This document shows positions 33,402 through 44,670 of a stretch of 64,000 nucleotides of DNA, in pieces. The translations under genes and the position numbers were made by a program. Origin of the DNA: Halichoerus grypus (taxonomy: Eukaryota; Chordata; Mammalia; Carnivora; Phocidae); NCBI RefSeq assembly GCF_964656455.1, contig NC_135722.1, forward strand, positions 49,556,628 to 49,620,627, read 5' to 3'. The notes beneath the pieces are model-generated. The model had not been told where the DNA came from, ran no database searches, and saw only the letters and a list, made by a program, of their open reading frames with translations. How positions within the stretch are numbered: position 1 is the stretch's first letter; the number at the start of each line of letters is the position of its first letter.

Positions 33402-33596
33402 TTTTAAAAGATTTATTTATTTATTTGACAGAGAGAGAGAGATAGCGAGATCAGGAACACAAGCAGGGGGAGTTGGAGAGGGAGAAGCGGGCTTCCCGCC
33501 GAGCAGGGAGCCCGATGTGGGACTCGATCCCAGGACCCTGAGATCACGACCTGAGCTGAAGGCAGACGCTTAACAACTAACCCACCCAGGCGCCCC
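33402..33596 (-). mobile_element. CAN-SINE, inverted
   Basis: T-run, 'aaaagatttatttatttattt', then the inverted body and 'acccacccaggcgcccc'. The flanks 'tcaaatattt' and 'tcaaacattt' form a slightly diverged duplication. Confidence 0.93.
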
Positions 33597-33694
33597 TCAA
33601 ACATTTTGTAAGCACCTAAGAGTTCCTGGTGTCTAACATTGCTCATTGAAGGCAGAAGGGAGCCTGGGAGAACTTGACTGCCTTGTAGAGAATA

Positions 33695-33734
33695 GGTGAA
33701 GTCCATCTTTTTTTTTTTTGGTGAAGTCCATCTT
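33695..33734 (-). mobile_element. Poly(T)-only retroinsertion with target-site duplication
   Basis: The 15-bp sequence GGTGAAGTCCATCTT occurs at 33695-33709 and again at 33720-33734, with only about ten Ts between. This is the pattern of an L1-driven insertion truncated to its A-tail, in minus orientation. Slippage after a simple duplication is the alternative. Confidence 0.7.
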
Positions 33735-36317
33735 GTCCAAAAGGGGCATGGAATGTTGGAGTGATGCCCCGGGAATCAAGAGAGCGACCCTCTGCCTCAG
33801 AGAAGACCAGTCGTTCCCAGCCTCCATATCTCCAGAGGCTAGAGCAGCCAACAGTGAGTTCTCCTGGACTGACCCATCGCACCTCCCTCCTCAGGATACT
33901 CACCACCACTCAATGCTTTGAGACCATTAAGAACAATGTCACTATGCAAGAAGCTCATGATTCAAGGTCATTCCTCACACTCTTATCGCCATAAGGCCCT
34001 GGATATCCCTAGTTTTGATTCCATATTCCACCCCTCTTCAACTTTTGAAATCCTCCACTGGACAATCAGAGACTCATAGTCATCTATCCGTAAAATACCC
34101 TATATTATCAACTTCTTGGAATATTATCTTTACATTCTTGGTCTTGCCCCTGGCTCTTTGTCTCTTTCTCTCTCTCCATAATTCTCTTATCATGATTCTT
34201 GATATTTCAATTCATAGAGGATCCTTGCTTATACTGACCTTCATTCTGTTCACTACCTTTCTTAAAATGAGCTTGTATTTCATCCTTTCTCTGTCCCTCC
34301 TTCCCATAGTCATGCTGCACACCCTGTTGTCACCAATAATTACAAAAACTTTCTATGACCTTGGTTTCAGTCCTTTCACTCTCTCTCTCTAGGTGCCATC
34401 ACCAAAATTTCCTTTAATCCCACCATAATGAAACTGGTTCCTGCTACCTATTCCCTGTCCACAGCACCCCCTCCATGTCTGCATTACTCTCCAATTTTCC
34501 CAGTTTAAATTCCATTATCATAATCACTCTTTGACATGTTCATTCAAAGACTTTGCCATCCTCCACCTGCTTTGTGGGTTCTTAACAAAATACCAACCCT
34601 GTTTTTACTTGACTCTTTGCTGCTTCTCTCTTCATCCAGTTAGCTGACCATGGTTGGAGAAACACACACACACACACACACACCCTCACTTTAAATTCAT
34701 GTGAGTCTTTAATGCCACATAATTTTTTCTCTCCCCCACTCTCCCAGGCTCTCATCTGCTTTCTCATTAAAGGATTTAAAACAGATAAAATCCACAACAT
34801 TTATACAAGTATAAAATAAGCACATGTCAAAGATTTATTTAATTCATTAATTAAGGAAGGAACCAATAAGATATTAAAATCAGTTCAAATAACACTATGA
34901 CTTAAGGAATGAGAATGGAAACATTCTACATCCTACATAACTTACTCTCTACATTAATAAAAACTTACTACTCCAACATGATTTTGCTATCTTAGGAGGC
35001 TCTTGTCCAGGAAGGCAAAAATTTCAAATAAGTTTATTATTCAACCTAGAAATACATTTATATGTGATCAACTTCAATAGAGTTTACTCCTTAAGACTTT
35101 TCAAGCCTCCTTACCTCAAAATTCTTCTTACCTTATGTTTCCATCAATCTTAAACTTTTATCCTTACCCAGTCTTAATTAAGCCCCTGAATTGCAAGACC
35201 CATCTTGCACAGAACTCCAAATTTTCATAAATATCTCAACTTTACCATTCTCCCTTTGAAGACTCTCCATCCCTTCTCATATTAAGACTAAACTTTGCCT
35301 TGTTTTATCAACAGATTATTTATGGGTTACTCTGAGGGAGTCAGCAGTTGACAAGAAATTTGTATTCTCAGCAGACAAAATTACTTTCATTTGTCATGAA
35401 CAGGAGTCATTTGCAATGCCAGACAGAAAACATTTGCTTTGTTAACATTTTCTACAATTTGTAGGGTTGCAAAATAGCTTAGACCCCAATCGAAGATAAT
35501 CACAGTAGTACATCCTTATAGAACCAGATAATTCTCAGAGTCTGTTAGACAACATCCAAAATTCCACTCCAAGAGCACCAGTAATCTTTTTCTCCCATTT
35601 CCAAATTTTTGCCAATGTTTCCTGACAATTCTTGAGAAGTTTTTCTCTAGGACCCAGCTTCAGTGCCTTGCAGTTTTCAGCCAGGATGGCTAGATGGAGA
35701 AAGGGCTAGAGTGTTCTAGGTGTTCCAGTTTGGAAGCTGATCCAGTACATGGTATACAGTAGTGTAGGTTTGGCTTTTTCCTTGGCTGGCTCTTACTTCT
35801 CTCAGATTCTGAGGATGCCGCATCTCTGGATGCTGGGGGCATAGTTGGTGCTCAAGGGTGTTGTCAGAAGGTCCAGGGTGATGACACAGATTATCTCCTT
35901 TCTTGTTCTTAATTAACAACTGTTTCCTAATTCAGATTGGTGAGATTCTGTTTCCTTCAGGGTCTTCAAGGTTCTCAATTTTTTCAAGGTTATTCAGACT
36001 GAGGGGTGAAGGACCATAAAAAAAAAAAAGAATACATTACCAAAAGTTACTAAAGCAGTTACCAAGAATTTGCTAAAATGGAACAGATACCCTAGGGTTG
36101 TTTAATTCAAATCATAATTGTTATGAACAAAAATATGTAAATAAGGCTTTTTTAAAAAGCTTTTTTATTAATAAAAGTGAGATAATTTATTAAAATTTTA
36201 AATTGCATAATCTATCATCTAACTGTTCCACTTTTAGGTATTTAACCTATAGAAATACGGTTCTCCTAGAGATGCACACAAGTATACCTGAAAGGAAGTG
36301 TATTCCAGCTATTTCAT
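33735..36317. other. Intergenic, mostly unrecognised
   Basis: Pyrimidine-rich stretches (34030-34600), a 20-bp (CA)n at 34664-34684 and AT-rich sequence. The 125-codon frame at 34015-34392 is a Leu/Ser/Phe-rich product of CT-rich DNA with no recognisable domain. No gene is supported. Confidence 0.4.
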
Positions 36318-36333
36318 AATAGTGACACATTTT

Positions 36334-36525
36334 TTTAATAAAGATTTACTTATTTATTTTCGAGAACGGGATGGGCGGGGGGGGGGGTGGATGAGCAGAG
36401 GGAGAGGGAGAGGGAATCTCAAGCAGACTCCTGGCTGGCCACAGAGCCTGACACAGACCTCTGAGATCATGACCTCAGCCAAAATCAAGAGTGGGACGCT
36501 TAACTGATTGAGCCCCCAGGTGCCC
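36334..36525 (-). mobile_element. CAN-SINE, inverted, diverged
   Basis: 'aaagatttacttatttatttt', a G-run at 36377-36386, then 'gattgagcccccaggtgcccc'. The flanks 'aatagtgacacattt' and 'aatagtgacaaattt' form the duplication. Confidence 0.9.
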
Positions 36526-36589
36526 CAATAGTGACAAATTTGACAGCAACAAAATGTCCATTAAAACTCCATTTATTTTGTTATGACAG

Positions 36590-36740
36590 GCTAATCTCTT
36601 TAATAATCAAAACAACTCTGAAGTGGGTGTTACTACATTTTACAGAGAAGGAAAAGAAGTTTAAAGAGGTTCAATATACTGCCTAATGACAAATGGCTAA
36701 TATGTACCGAATATGGTGACTTTCTCTAAGTCAAGTCTGT
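36590..36740 (+). repeat. MIR SINE fragment
   Basis: 'aatcaaaacaactctgaag', 'gttactacattttacagag' and 'taaagaggttcaatatactg' are in MIR order. Confidence 0.6.
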
Positions 36741-36789
36741 GTGGCTTTAAATAAAGCCTTTGTGGAACTTGGGGAAGGTACCACTCCTA

Positions 36790-37310
36790 GTAAGCAGTGG
36801 GGCCTAGTTTTTCAAATACTTTATTATTATAAAAATTTTGCCATAATTACTAACCTTGTGCATATATTGTTTTTTACCTTTAAAGATATGTCTAAAAGGC
36901 AATTTCCTGTGTGGTTGCTGGAACAAAGGATAAATGCATGAGAATTTTGTCAAGATATTTCCAAATTCCACAAAAGTTGTCATATTTTATATTCACGAGC
37001 AATGTATGAGAGAGCTTGTTTTCTTAAATCTTTGCCAACACAGTGTTAATCCTTTTAATTTATGCCAATCTGACAGGCGAGAAATTGTATTTTGGCATAG
37101 TCTTAATTTCATTTTCTTTTAACACTTAAGCATATTCCAATTGACTTTGTCCTCTTTGATCATTTTTTTCCTACATTTTATGGGCTCCTTATATATTAGG
37201 AAAAATTAACCATTCATCTGTAATACAACTTGAAAATACTTCTTCCCAATTTGACATTGACTTTTGACTTGGCTTATGGTGGGGTTTTTTTTTTTTTTGG
37301 TTTTGGTTGT
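36790..37310 (-). mobile_element. Old L1-like fragment, antisense
   Basis: 'attcacgagcaatgtatgag', 'atctttgccaacacagtg', 'gacaggcgagaaattgtatt' and 'gggctccttatatattagg' resemble old antisense L1/HAL1 ORF2 sequence. It is diverged. Confidence 0.6.
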
Positions 37311-37734
37311 TTTGCCATGAAAAAAAAAAAGGAAGTATTTACTATTGGAAGATCATAGGGATGTCTTTTTGGAAGAAACATATAAACAGAAAAGTGAATG
37401 AAAGGAGGGAGTGAGTCATGTAAAGATATAGGAAGATGGCATTTCAGGCATCAGATTGACAGGTACCAGGACCTTAGGAGGAGATGAACTTGATGTGTCT
37501 GCAAAACAGCAATAGAGTGTATGTGTTTTGTAGTACGTATACTTAAAGCAATGTCTACAACAATTTCTAAATACATTTAATTTTTATATTTAAAAATTAT
37601 ATTTGGTTGAATTCAGTTATGATAAATATTAGATTAATTCTTTTTTAAATCTTGTTTTCTCTTTCCTATTTCTCTGTATAGAAATAAAATTCATGTATGA
37701 TTATGCAATCTGCTTGGGTCTCAGGACTACTTTT

Positions 37735-37943
37735 TTAAAAATTCAATTAATTAACATATAGTGTATTATTAGTTTCAGAGGTAGAGTTCAGTGATTCATC
37801 AGTCTTATATAACACCCAGTGCTCATTATATCACATGCCCTCCTTAATGTCCATTATCCAGTTACCCCATCCCTCCACCCCTCTCCCCTCCAGCAACCCT
37901 CAGTTTGTTTCCTATGATTAAGAGTCTCTTATGGTTTGTCTCA
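37735..37943 (-). mobile_element. L1 3' end, antisense
   Basis: 'attaacatatagtgtattatt', 'aacacccagtgctcattat' and 'ccctcagtttgtttcctatg' show the inverted first-type carnivore L1 3'UTR. Confidence 0.85.
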
Positions 37944-38531
37944 GGACAGCTTTCTATTAATGATGAGGTAATGAACTATTAATTGAGCTGGATGAACTAT
38001 TAGTTAATAATACTTAAAATAACAATACAAATAAAGCTATATTTGCAAAGCACTTATTATATACTAAGCACTGTATGTATATATTATATGATATATATTT
38101 TTATATATTGTATGTATTATAGATAAATTATAGATGTTCTATATATATTATGTCCTATATATTATAGAATATAACTATAATACATATTCTTATACACATG
38201 TTAAGGGGAAAACGCAAGTGGATGCTGAGAAAAGTCTTATTTGGATGGTAGATTCAGATAAGTTATCACATTTCCCCTAATCAGTTTTTCTTGACAGTGG
38301 GTTATTGGAAGGTATTGAGTAATAGGTGGAAGAAAGTGGGGTGGGTATTACCGTATATTTCTAAAAAAAGAAATCAAAGGTGGGTTTGAGTAGGGCGTAT
38401 ATTTAAATAAATTGGGACATAGATGATAATAGCACAGTGATACCTGGAAGATGTAGGGAAGAGGATAGGGTGAATATAAGAACAATTGATAGATACAGAA
38501 AGAGATTAAGTTGAGGTCAAGTTGAGAACTT
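37944..38531. other. AT-rich tract and OR pseudogene 3' flank
   Basis: 38060-38190 is a (TATA)-type low-complexity tract. The rest has no recognised feature. Confidence 0.5.
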
Positions 38532-39510
38532 TTATTTAGATTCCTGGGCAAGATGCAAAAACATCTGTTTAGCCCCTTCCCAAATCTGCTTGGTCCTCAC
38601 TCCGTAAATAATGGGAATGAGCATAGGTGGGATGACCACATAGAGGTTGGCCAGGAGGATATGGACATAACGTGGGATGCGTCTCCCACCAAAACTGTAG
38701 GCAAAGACAGAGAAGAGGGCAGGGATGTAGAAGAGTAGGATGGCACAGACATGGGAGCCACACGTGCTCAGGGCCTTGGACCGGGCATTTTGAGAAGGGA
38801 GGCGGAAGACAGCTCAGAGGATGGGAATGTAGAAACAGTGGTAAGGATGATGTCCAGGCCTGTGGAGAGTAGAGCAGTTGCCAAGCCATACCAGACACTG
38901 ATGGAGGTATCAGAACAGGACAGATGGGCGATGCCCATGCGCTCACAAAAAGTGTGTGCAATGATGTTGATCTGGCAATAGTGCAGGCACTTGAGAAGAA
39001 AGATGGATGGGAACATGATGATGAAGCTGCGGGTGAGGGTGGCAGCTCTGATCTTCCCAATGACTGTGCTTGTGAGGATTGTGGCATATCGCAGAGGGGA
39101 GCAGACGGCCACAAAGTGGTCAAAGGCCATGGCCAGCAGGACTGCAGAGTCAGCCACAAAGAGGAAGTGGATGAAGAACATCTGGGTGAGGCAACCATCA
39201 AAGGAAATGTGGCTAGAACCTAGCCAGAAGTTGGCCAGTGCTTTGGGCATCATGGAAGTGGAGAGCAAGATACCAGCACTGGCCAACATGGACAGGAATA
39301 TGTACATGGGCTCATGCAGGCCTGGCTGGGAGAGGATGAGACAAATTAAAATGCCATTGCCTGCCAGGGCTGCTACATACATGGTGCAGAAGGGGATGGA
39401 GAGCCAGATGTGCAGGTGCTCCAGCCCAGGGATGCCAATGAGGAGGCAGCCTGCCTGCGAGTGTCAGAGTCATTCACAGCAGCTGTGCTGCTGGCAGGTG
39501 AAAGGGCCAT
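38532..39510 (-). pseudogene. OR52B6: OR52B6-like olfactory receptor pseudogene
   Basis: An intronless seven-helix receptor frame on the minus strand. Recognisable class I OR landmarks: GIPGLEHLHIWL, AGNGILICLILSQ (TM1), LHEPMYIFLSML (TM2), FDGCLTQMFFIHFLF (TM3), HTFCERMGIAHLSCSD (ECL2), KALSTCGSH (TM6) and a TM7 reading [11 protein letters not shown] where NP is usual. Breaks: a 1-bp deletion near 39457, about 20 codons after the ATG at 39510; a 1-bp deletion near 38832 at the end of TM5; and an in-frame TGA at 38816-38814. The DRY motif is changed to DHF ('MAFDHFVAVC'). The sequence agrees closely with my memory of OR52B6, the OR next to TRIM6 in human. A functional receptor cannot be made. 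The plus-strand open frames across it are shadows. Confidence 0.88.
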
Positions 39511-40069
39511 GGTTTTCTTCACCTGTGCCAAAGGGGAGCCATAGCTTCAGACTTTGTATACACCAGCAGAATGCACAGAAATGTTTGCAAACAACCACAA
39601 GGTCTGCACACACGTACAGGTCCCACAACCACTATGGGCTCTGAACAGCCGTATTCTCTTTAGACAATGACACACAGGCTCTGCACAAAGTGCACGGTTG
39701 TAGACCCTGCCCACAGAAAGGGCCTGTGTTCCCATTCAGAGGCTTTTGATATAGTTCTGGGACTTTCATAGGGCTCAAAAACATCGCCAGACCCACTAAG
39801 TACAGTGCCACAGGATCTGAAAAGGACAGGAATAGCTAGAACAGCAAAAACAATCTCTATTATCTCTATAGGTATGTGAACTGTAATGAGCTCTGCAAAA
39901 GCCCCAGGCTCTGCACAGAAGGGCTACAGTCCCACACCACAGAGCAATTGCCTCTGCTTGGCAGACCATGTGGAAGAGTAGGATTGGGGGCAGTGGGCAC
40001 CGCAGACAATGCATCCCTTCTCCCCCCATCACAGATGCTCCGACAAGTACGGAGGCAGTGAAGGCAGCC
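39511..40069. other. OR pseudogene 5' flank, nothing recognised
   Basis: Phrases such as 'aggctctgcacaaa' recur irregularly (39604, 39677, 39909), but no regular repeat or gene is supported. Confidence 0.4.
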
Positions 40070-40250
40070 GTGGCATTTAGAAAGAGCACTGGACATTATG
40101 TGGGAAAACAACAACAACAACAACAACCTGGGTCTGCTCTGTCAACTAGACTGTGTGATTTCGGACAACTCACTGTCTTTTCTAAGTAACATTTTTCTGA
40201 TCTTTAAAATGAGCATAATTGTTGTCCTGTTGGTATATTATATTAAGTTT
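40070..40250 (+). repeat. MIR-like SINE with (AAC)n
   Basis: 'ttagaaagagcactggac', an (AAC)7 stretch at about 40107-40127, 'ctgtgtgatttcggacaac' and 'ctttaaaatgagcataatt' are in MIR order. Confidence 0.6.
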
Positions 40251-40309
40251 TGTCTTTGGAAACCTTATTAAACGGTGTGGTGCCTCCTGAGTCACCCATC
40301 TGTCTCTGA

Positions 40310-40535
40310 AGTGTGGTGCTGTCACCAGGAACAAGAAGGAAGGCGTGGAATAATGCTTCAGAGGGTGAGGTCCTCAGACCAGCATCATCAGCATCATCAA
40401 CATCGTCAGGGAACCTGCAGATTCCTGAACCCTACCACAGATCTAATGAATCAGAAGCGGGGCTTGGAGGCAGCAACCTACTTTTTAGCAAGGCCACCAG
40501 CTGACTCTGATGCATGCTAAAGTTTGTGAGCCGCT
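40310..40535 (+). repeat. MER5A-like hAT-Charlie element
   Basis: 'gaagtgtggtgctgtcacc', 'accagcatcatcagcatc', 'gaaccctaccacagatctaat', 'gaatcagaagcggggc' and 'gatgcatgctaaagtttg' are in MER5A order. It is nearly full length. Confidence 0.8.
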
Positions 40536-41369
40536 GAGACCAGAGCTTTTTACCTTTCTTTCTATCCAGTCTAGATGTCCATCCCTTCTTCCAGGATCAA
40601 TAGCTTCTAAGTTCCAATTGGTTTCTGCAGCATTCTCCCTGGAAATGCTCAGACTTCCACTAAATCTAAACAGTGTTATCCTTGGCTCATATGGTCAGGA
40701 TGTGGAGAAAATGACGACCATGCAAATAGTCTTTACTACCTATAGACCCCTCAGTCCTATCCAATTATCTTCACAATGAACATATAACTTTTACCACTGT
40801 CCAAATTCCTGTTCCTCTATCAACAGAACTTTCCTCCTGTAGAACCCAGACTTGTTTTGTCAGGAGCCAACTCCTCATATTATTATTCCACTCTCGTAAA
40901 TTTATCTTATCTCTGCACCCATTCTGCTCTCCTTTCCTCCAGTCTTAGAGAAAGTCGTGTGAATGTTTCTCCCGTGTTTCAATGATTCCTTTATCAGAGC
41001 TGGAATATATTTGACTTAACCTAGGCTTAAAAAAGCTCCTTCAAGTTATTTTATTTGTTTATTTAGAGACAATGTAAATCAATTGTAATTTTCTATACTA
41101 ACAACAAACAACTTTTTAAAGTTTAAATTTAAATTTTATTAAATTTTAAAGGTTCCCTTATAATATAAACATAAAAATGTACAAAATATGTGCTAAAAAA
41201 ATCACATATTTAAAAATAAATGTAACTGAAATTTGCAAAGCCTCTACATTGAGGACTATAAAATACGCTGAGATTTTTTAGAACATAAATAGATGGAGAT
41301 GTACACCATGTACACAAGTCAGAGGATCCAAATGATTGTTAAGATATCAATTTTCTCGAAATAAATCTG
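40536..41369. other. Intergenic, nothing recognised
   Basis: No gene or clear repeat. AT-rich towards the right. Confidence 0.4.
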
Positions 41370-41545
41370 TAGTTTGTTTTTTAAATTTAATTTTTTGAAT
41401 AACTGGCAAATAAAAAATTGCATATATTTAAGGTAAACAATGTGGTGATTTAGAATATGCATGCATTTGTGAAATTATTGCCACAATCAAGTTAAATAAC
41501 TTAACATCCATCACCTCACATAGTTACTTTTGTGTGTATGTGGTC
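41370..41545 (-). repeat. L1 3' end fragment, antisense
   Basis: 'ttaaggtaaacaatgtggtg' and 'attgccacaatcaagttaaat', 'atccatcacctcacatag' are an antisense old-L1 3' end. Confidence 0.65.
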
Positions 41546-42479
41546 TTAAACTGTTTTTAAAACCAACTGGATAAACACACACATACACATAATCCCTGCA
41601 TGTGTGCGTATATATATGCATATGTGTGTAAGTATGTAAGCATGTCTAAAAGAATAATTTCCCCATCTATTCTCTGAATCCTCTTTTTTTCCTACCTACC
41701 CAGGGACTTTGTTCTGTCAATTACTCCTCTCTTCTATATCTTCAGTTTCTTCCAATTTCTTGGATCTTCTTTCTTGGATCTTTTGTATTTATAAACATTC
41801 AAGTCTTTAGAACCTTGAAAACAAAAAATAACAACAGCTCTCATAAAAATATCTTATTCTACTAACCTGTTCCACTACTTACTGTTCTTTCTTCTTTCCT
41901 TCAAAGTCAGTCCTTCCATAAACACCTCTTTAGGTTTTGATTTCTTTATCCTCCACTGGTTCTTCTCCTGTCTCCTGGCCTTGCTTTCCCGTCCTCATCA
42001 AGGCTTACTCTGTCCCAGCAGGATGATTTACTGTTGGTATTTCCTCTGGGCTGTCTGCAAGCTCGCCTCACCGTCCACTCACCCTGACTAATCTGGTCCA
42101 CAGCCTGGGCTTCATTTAGTGCCCATGTGCTAATACCTCCCAAATCTGTATTTGTCATCTACATGGTTTTCCAGGCTTTAGATCCGCTTATCTGAACACC
42201 CCCCCCCCACCTAGTCTGCAGTCCTTCCAGTCTCTAAACCAGCCTCCATATATAAATAAATTATGTTTCCTAAAGATAATTTTGAGCACAGTACTTATTT
42301 GTTTACAGATAATAATTTCCCTTTGCCTGAAGGACTCATGCAAATATATTTCCCACTTCCTCTGCTAAAACTGGATCAAATGCTTGTCTCTGAACCTGTT
42401 CTTCTTCTGTGGTCTTTTATACATTCTGCTTCTCCTACCTTCATCCTCACTTTTATCTACCCAGTTTATATTTCTCATT
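41546..42479. other. Intergenic, pyrimidine-rich
   Basis: Short TG/TA patch at 41575-41640, then CT-rich sequence that resembles an old LINE I cannot name. No gene is supported. Confidence 0.4.
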
Positions 42480-42700
42480 CAGGAAGACTTTCCTCATCCC
42501 CTGAGGTGGGGCTGTGTTCTCCCTCTAGGCACCTACCTTCCCCTGCAAGTACCCATCTCTCTCTAACACTGACCACACTGAAATCTTCTCAGCCCCAATA
42601 TATCGTGAGCTCCTTAAGGGTCAGGGCTGTGTCTTGTTCATAGTGTCTGGGATAGAGTTGACATGTGGTGAACGTTAAGAAAGATGAAATAATAGGTAAG
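42480..42700 (+). repeat. L2-like LINE 3' fragment
   Basis: 'atatatcgtgagctccttaag', 'gtcagggctgtgtcttgttc' and 'atagtgtctgggatagag' are the classic L2 3' terminal phrases. Confidence 0.75.
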
Positions 42701-44599
42701 TCTCCACTCACACAGCCACATAAGTTCACACTGTCAGGGGCACACACTCATACCAAAAAAACCATGGGTTTGTAATCACAGACCCTTTGTTCTCACACCT
42801 TCTTCTAGTCTTAGCCCATGCCGTTGCTGCACCCATTCTTCCCCCCCAGCATCACTCATCATGCTCATCCTCCACTATGTGCTCCCACCTTCCTGGGTCC
42901 CTTCAGCCCCTGAATCAACTTTTCTTCTCTGGCCTCAGTTCTCCTTCTACATAATCAACCTCCAAGGCAGCCTTTGTTCACAGTAGCTCCCTATTGCTAA
43001 TCCATGGGACTTGTGTTTTCACTCCAGTTGAGGCACCATTGATGTTGCTGCACCCCCAAACTAAGGAATATCCCTAAGAGCTCCACTTACAGTTTTCTCT
43101 CTGGCAGCCCCTGTTTTCAGAACTCTCACTCCTTCTATGCCTAATTCTCTTGCACTCTAGTTCTTGCTTTTCTCAGCTTTGGGAAAACTATCAAAAAAAT
43201 ATTCCTTCTATTTCCTATTTCCACCTGTTTTTGAGTCCTTTACCTGACTGTTCCATCCAGGAACTTTATCCTTTATAAATGGCCACCAACTGCAGTAGAA
43301 TAACATTTTCCCCATTGTTTCTCGATGTCTGAGGATAGAGCCTGTGTGCCATTTATGATTCAAGCATCCTCCTGACAAGCCAAGGATCATCACTTATCAA
43401 TCTCCCATCCTCATCTGTATAAAAAAGACCCTTTATAAAAAGTGACCCTTCCAATTGCTCTTCTCCCATCGCACTCCGCAGGAGAACACAATTCCCTCTG
43501 GTAACCTAGTCCACTCTTCCCCTTCACCCTTCACCCTCTTTGAATGTTGCTAAGAGCTGTCTGCTTATTTTTTACCCATTCCCCATCCATTCCCCCATAT
43601 TAATACCCTCCTCTCCATCCTGAAAATATACGACCCAGACTTACCTCCCTGAGGCCACCTTCTCAGATTCACAGGTTTTTGACTCAACCTTTCTTGCACA
43701 GCTCAGCCTTCCTCAATATATAGACTTGGATCTAGGGCCTTGCTTCATATGGTCTTTGTTCCTCTTCTCCTTCAGGGATAAGGATTCTCCTCCCTTTGTG
43801 GGTCCTTTCCTCCCTTAGTTTCAAATCCCTCCCCTGCCATTTGGGCCAATATATTTCTGTTCAACACAGGACCTAAGGCATGCAGGAGATGCTCTGGCAT
43901 AGAGCCAGAGGAGAGAAATCTATTGATAGACATTCTGAGAACCTAAGGGGTGTGGGGCAGTTGTGGTCAGCACCAATCAGATGCTCTTACTTAGCCTGAG
44001 AGTTTCCACTGAACTTGTTTTTGCATCTCCCGTCTCAACACTAGTTCTCTAGTTCTCTTCCATGCCTTCAATCCCACTCTCTCTCCTCTCTTCCTCTCAT
44101 CCTTTTGTCTTCCCTAAAGCATTTTCCTCTTGGGCTTCTTTCATTCATCATCTGCCTAGTGTCTGTCTTCAAACCTCTGCTCCTTTTTTACCTTAATGCT
44201 CTCTCTTCACCACTTCATTGCCCCTAAAAATCAATTGCATTCATATGTCATCCTGAAGGAAAAGATATATAAAGACTATTGTCCCTGTCTTGCTCATTTA
44301 AAAATTCAAGCCAAAATTGGTCCCTTCTTTGGTAAGCATTTCAGGTCTACAGGTAAGGGGATCATGTCCTCTTACCATGAGTGGCTACCAGTAATTAAAT
44401 AAAACAGTGGGTGTAAAGCGCTATGGGAATCCAGAGGCTAGAAAAATAATTCTGCCTGGTAAAGTTAGGGGTGGTTCCAGACAGTGTCCAATTGCAATTG
44501 AGACTGAGTGTACATGTGTGTTTATGATTTTACTGTGAATGCCAAATGAGACAATCAATGAATGTGAAAGAACTTACAGGTTTCCATCAATTTAAGTAC
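42701..44599. other. Intergenic, nothing recognised
   Basis: About 1.9 kb of pyrimidine-rich sequence. Only 60-70 codon frames, no domain recognised. Confidence 0.4.
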
Positions 44600-44670
44600 C
44601 TATTCTTGCACTAGCACCACACTTTCTTGATTACTGTTGCTTTATAATAAGTTTTAAAATCAGGAATTAT

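Noticed and set aside
34015..34392. 125-codon frame resembling a multi-helix membrane protein
   Set aside because: The Leu/Ser/Phe-rich product comes from pyrimidine-rich DNA. There are no splice signals or family motifs.
38991..39644. 217-codon plus-strand open frame
   Set aside because: It is the antisense shadow of the OR52B6-like pseudogene.
39600..39930. Recurring 'ctctgcaca' phrases as a possible minisatellite
   Set aside because: Spacing is irregular and the sequence between copies does not align.
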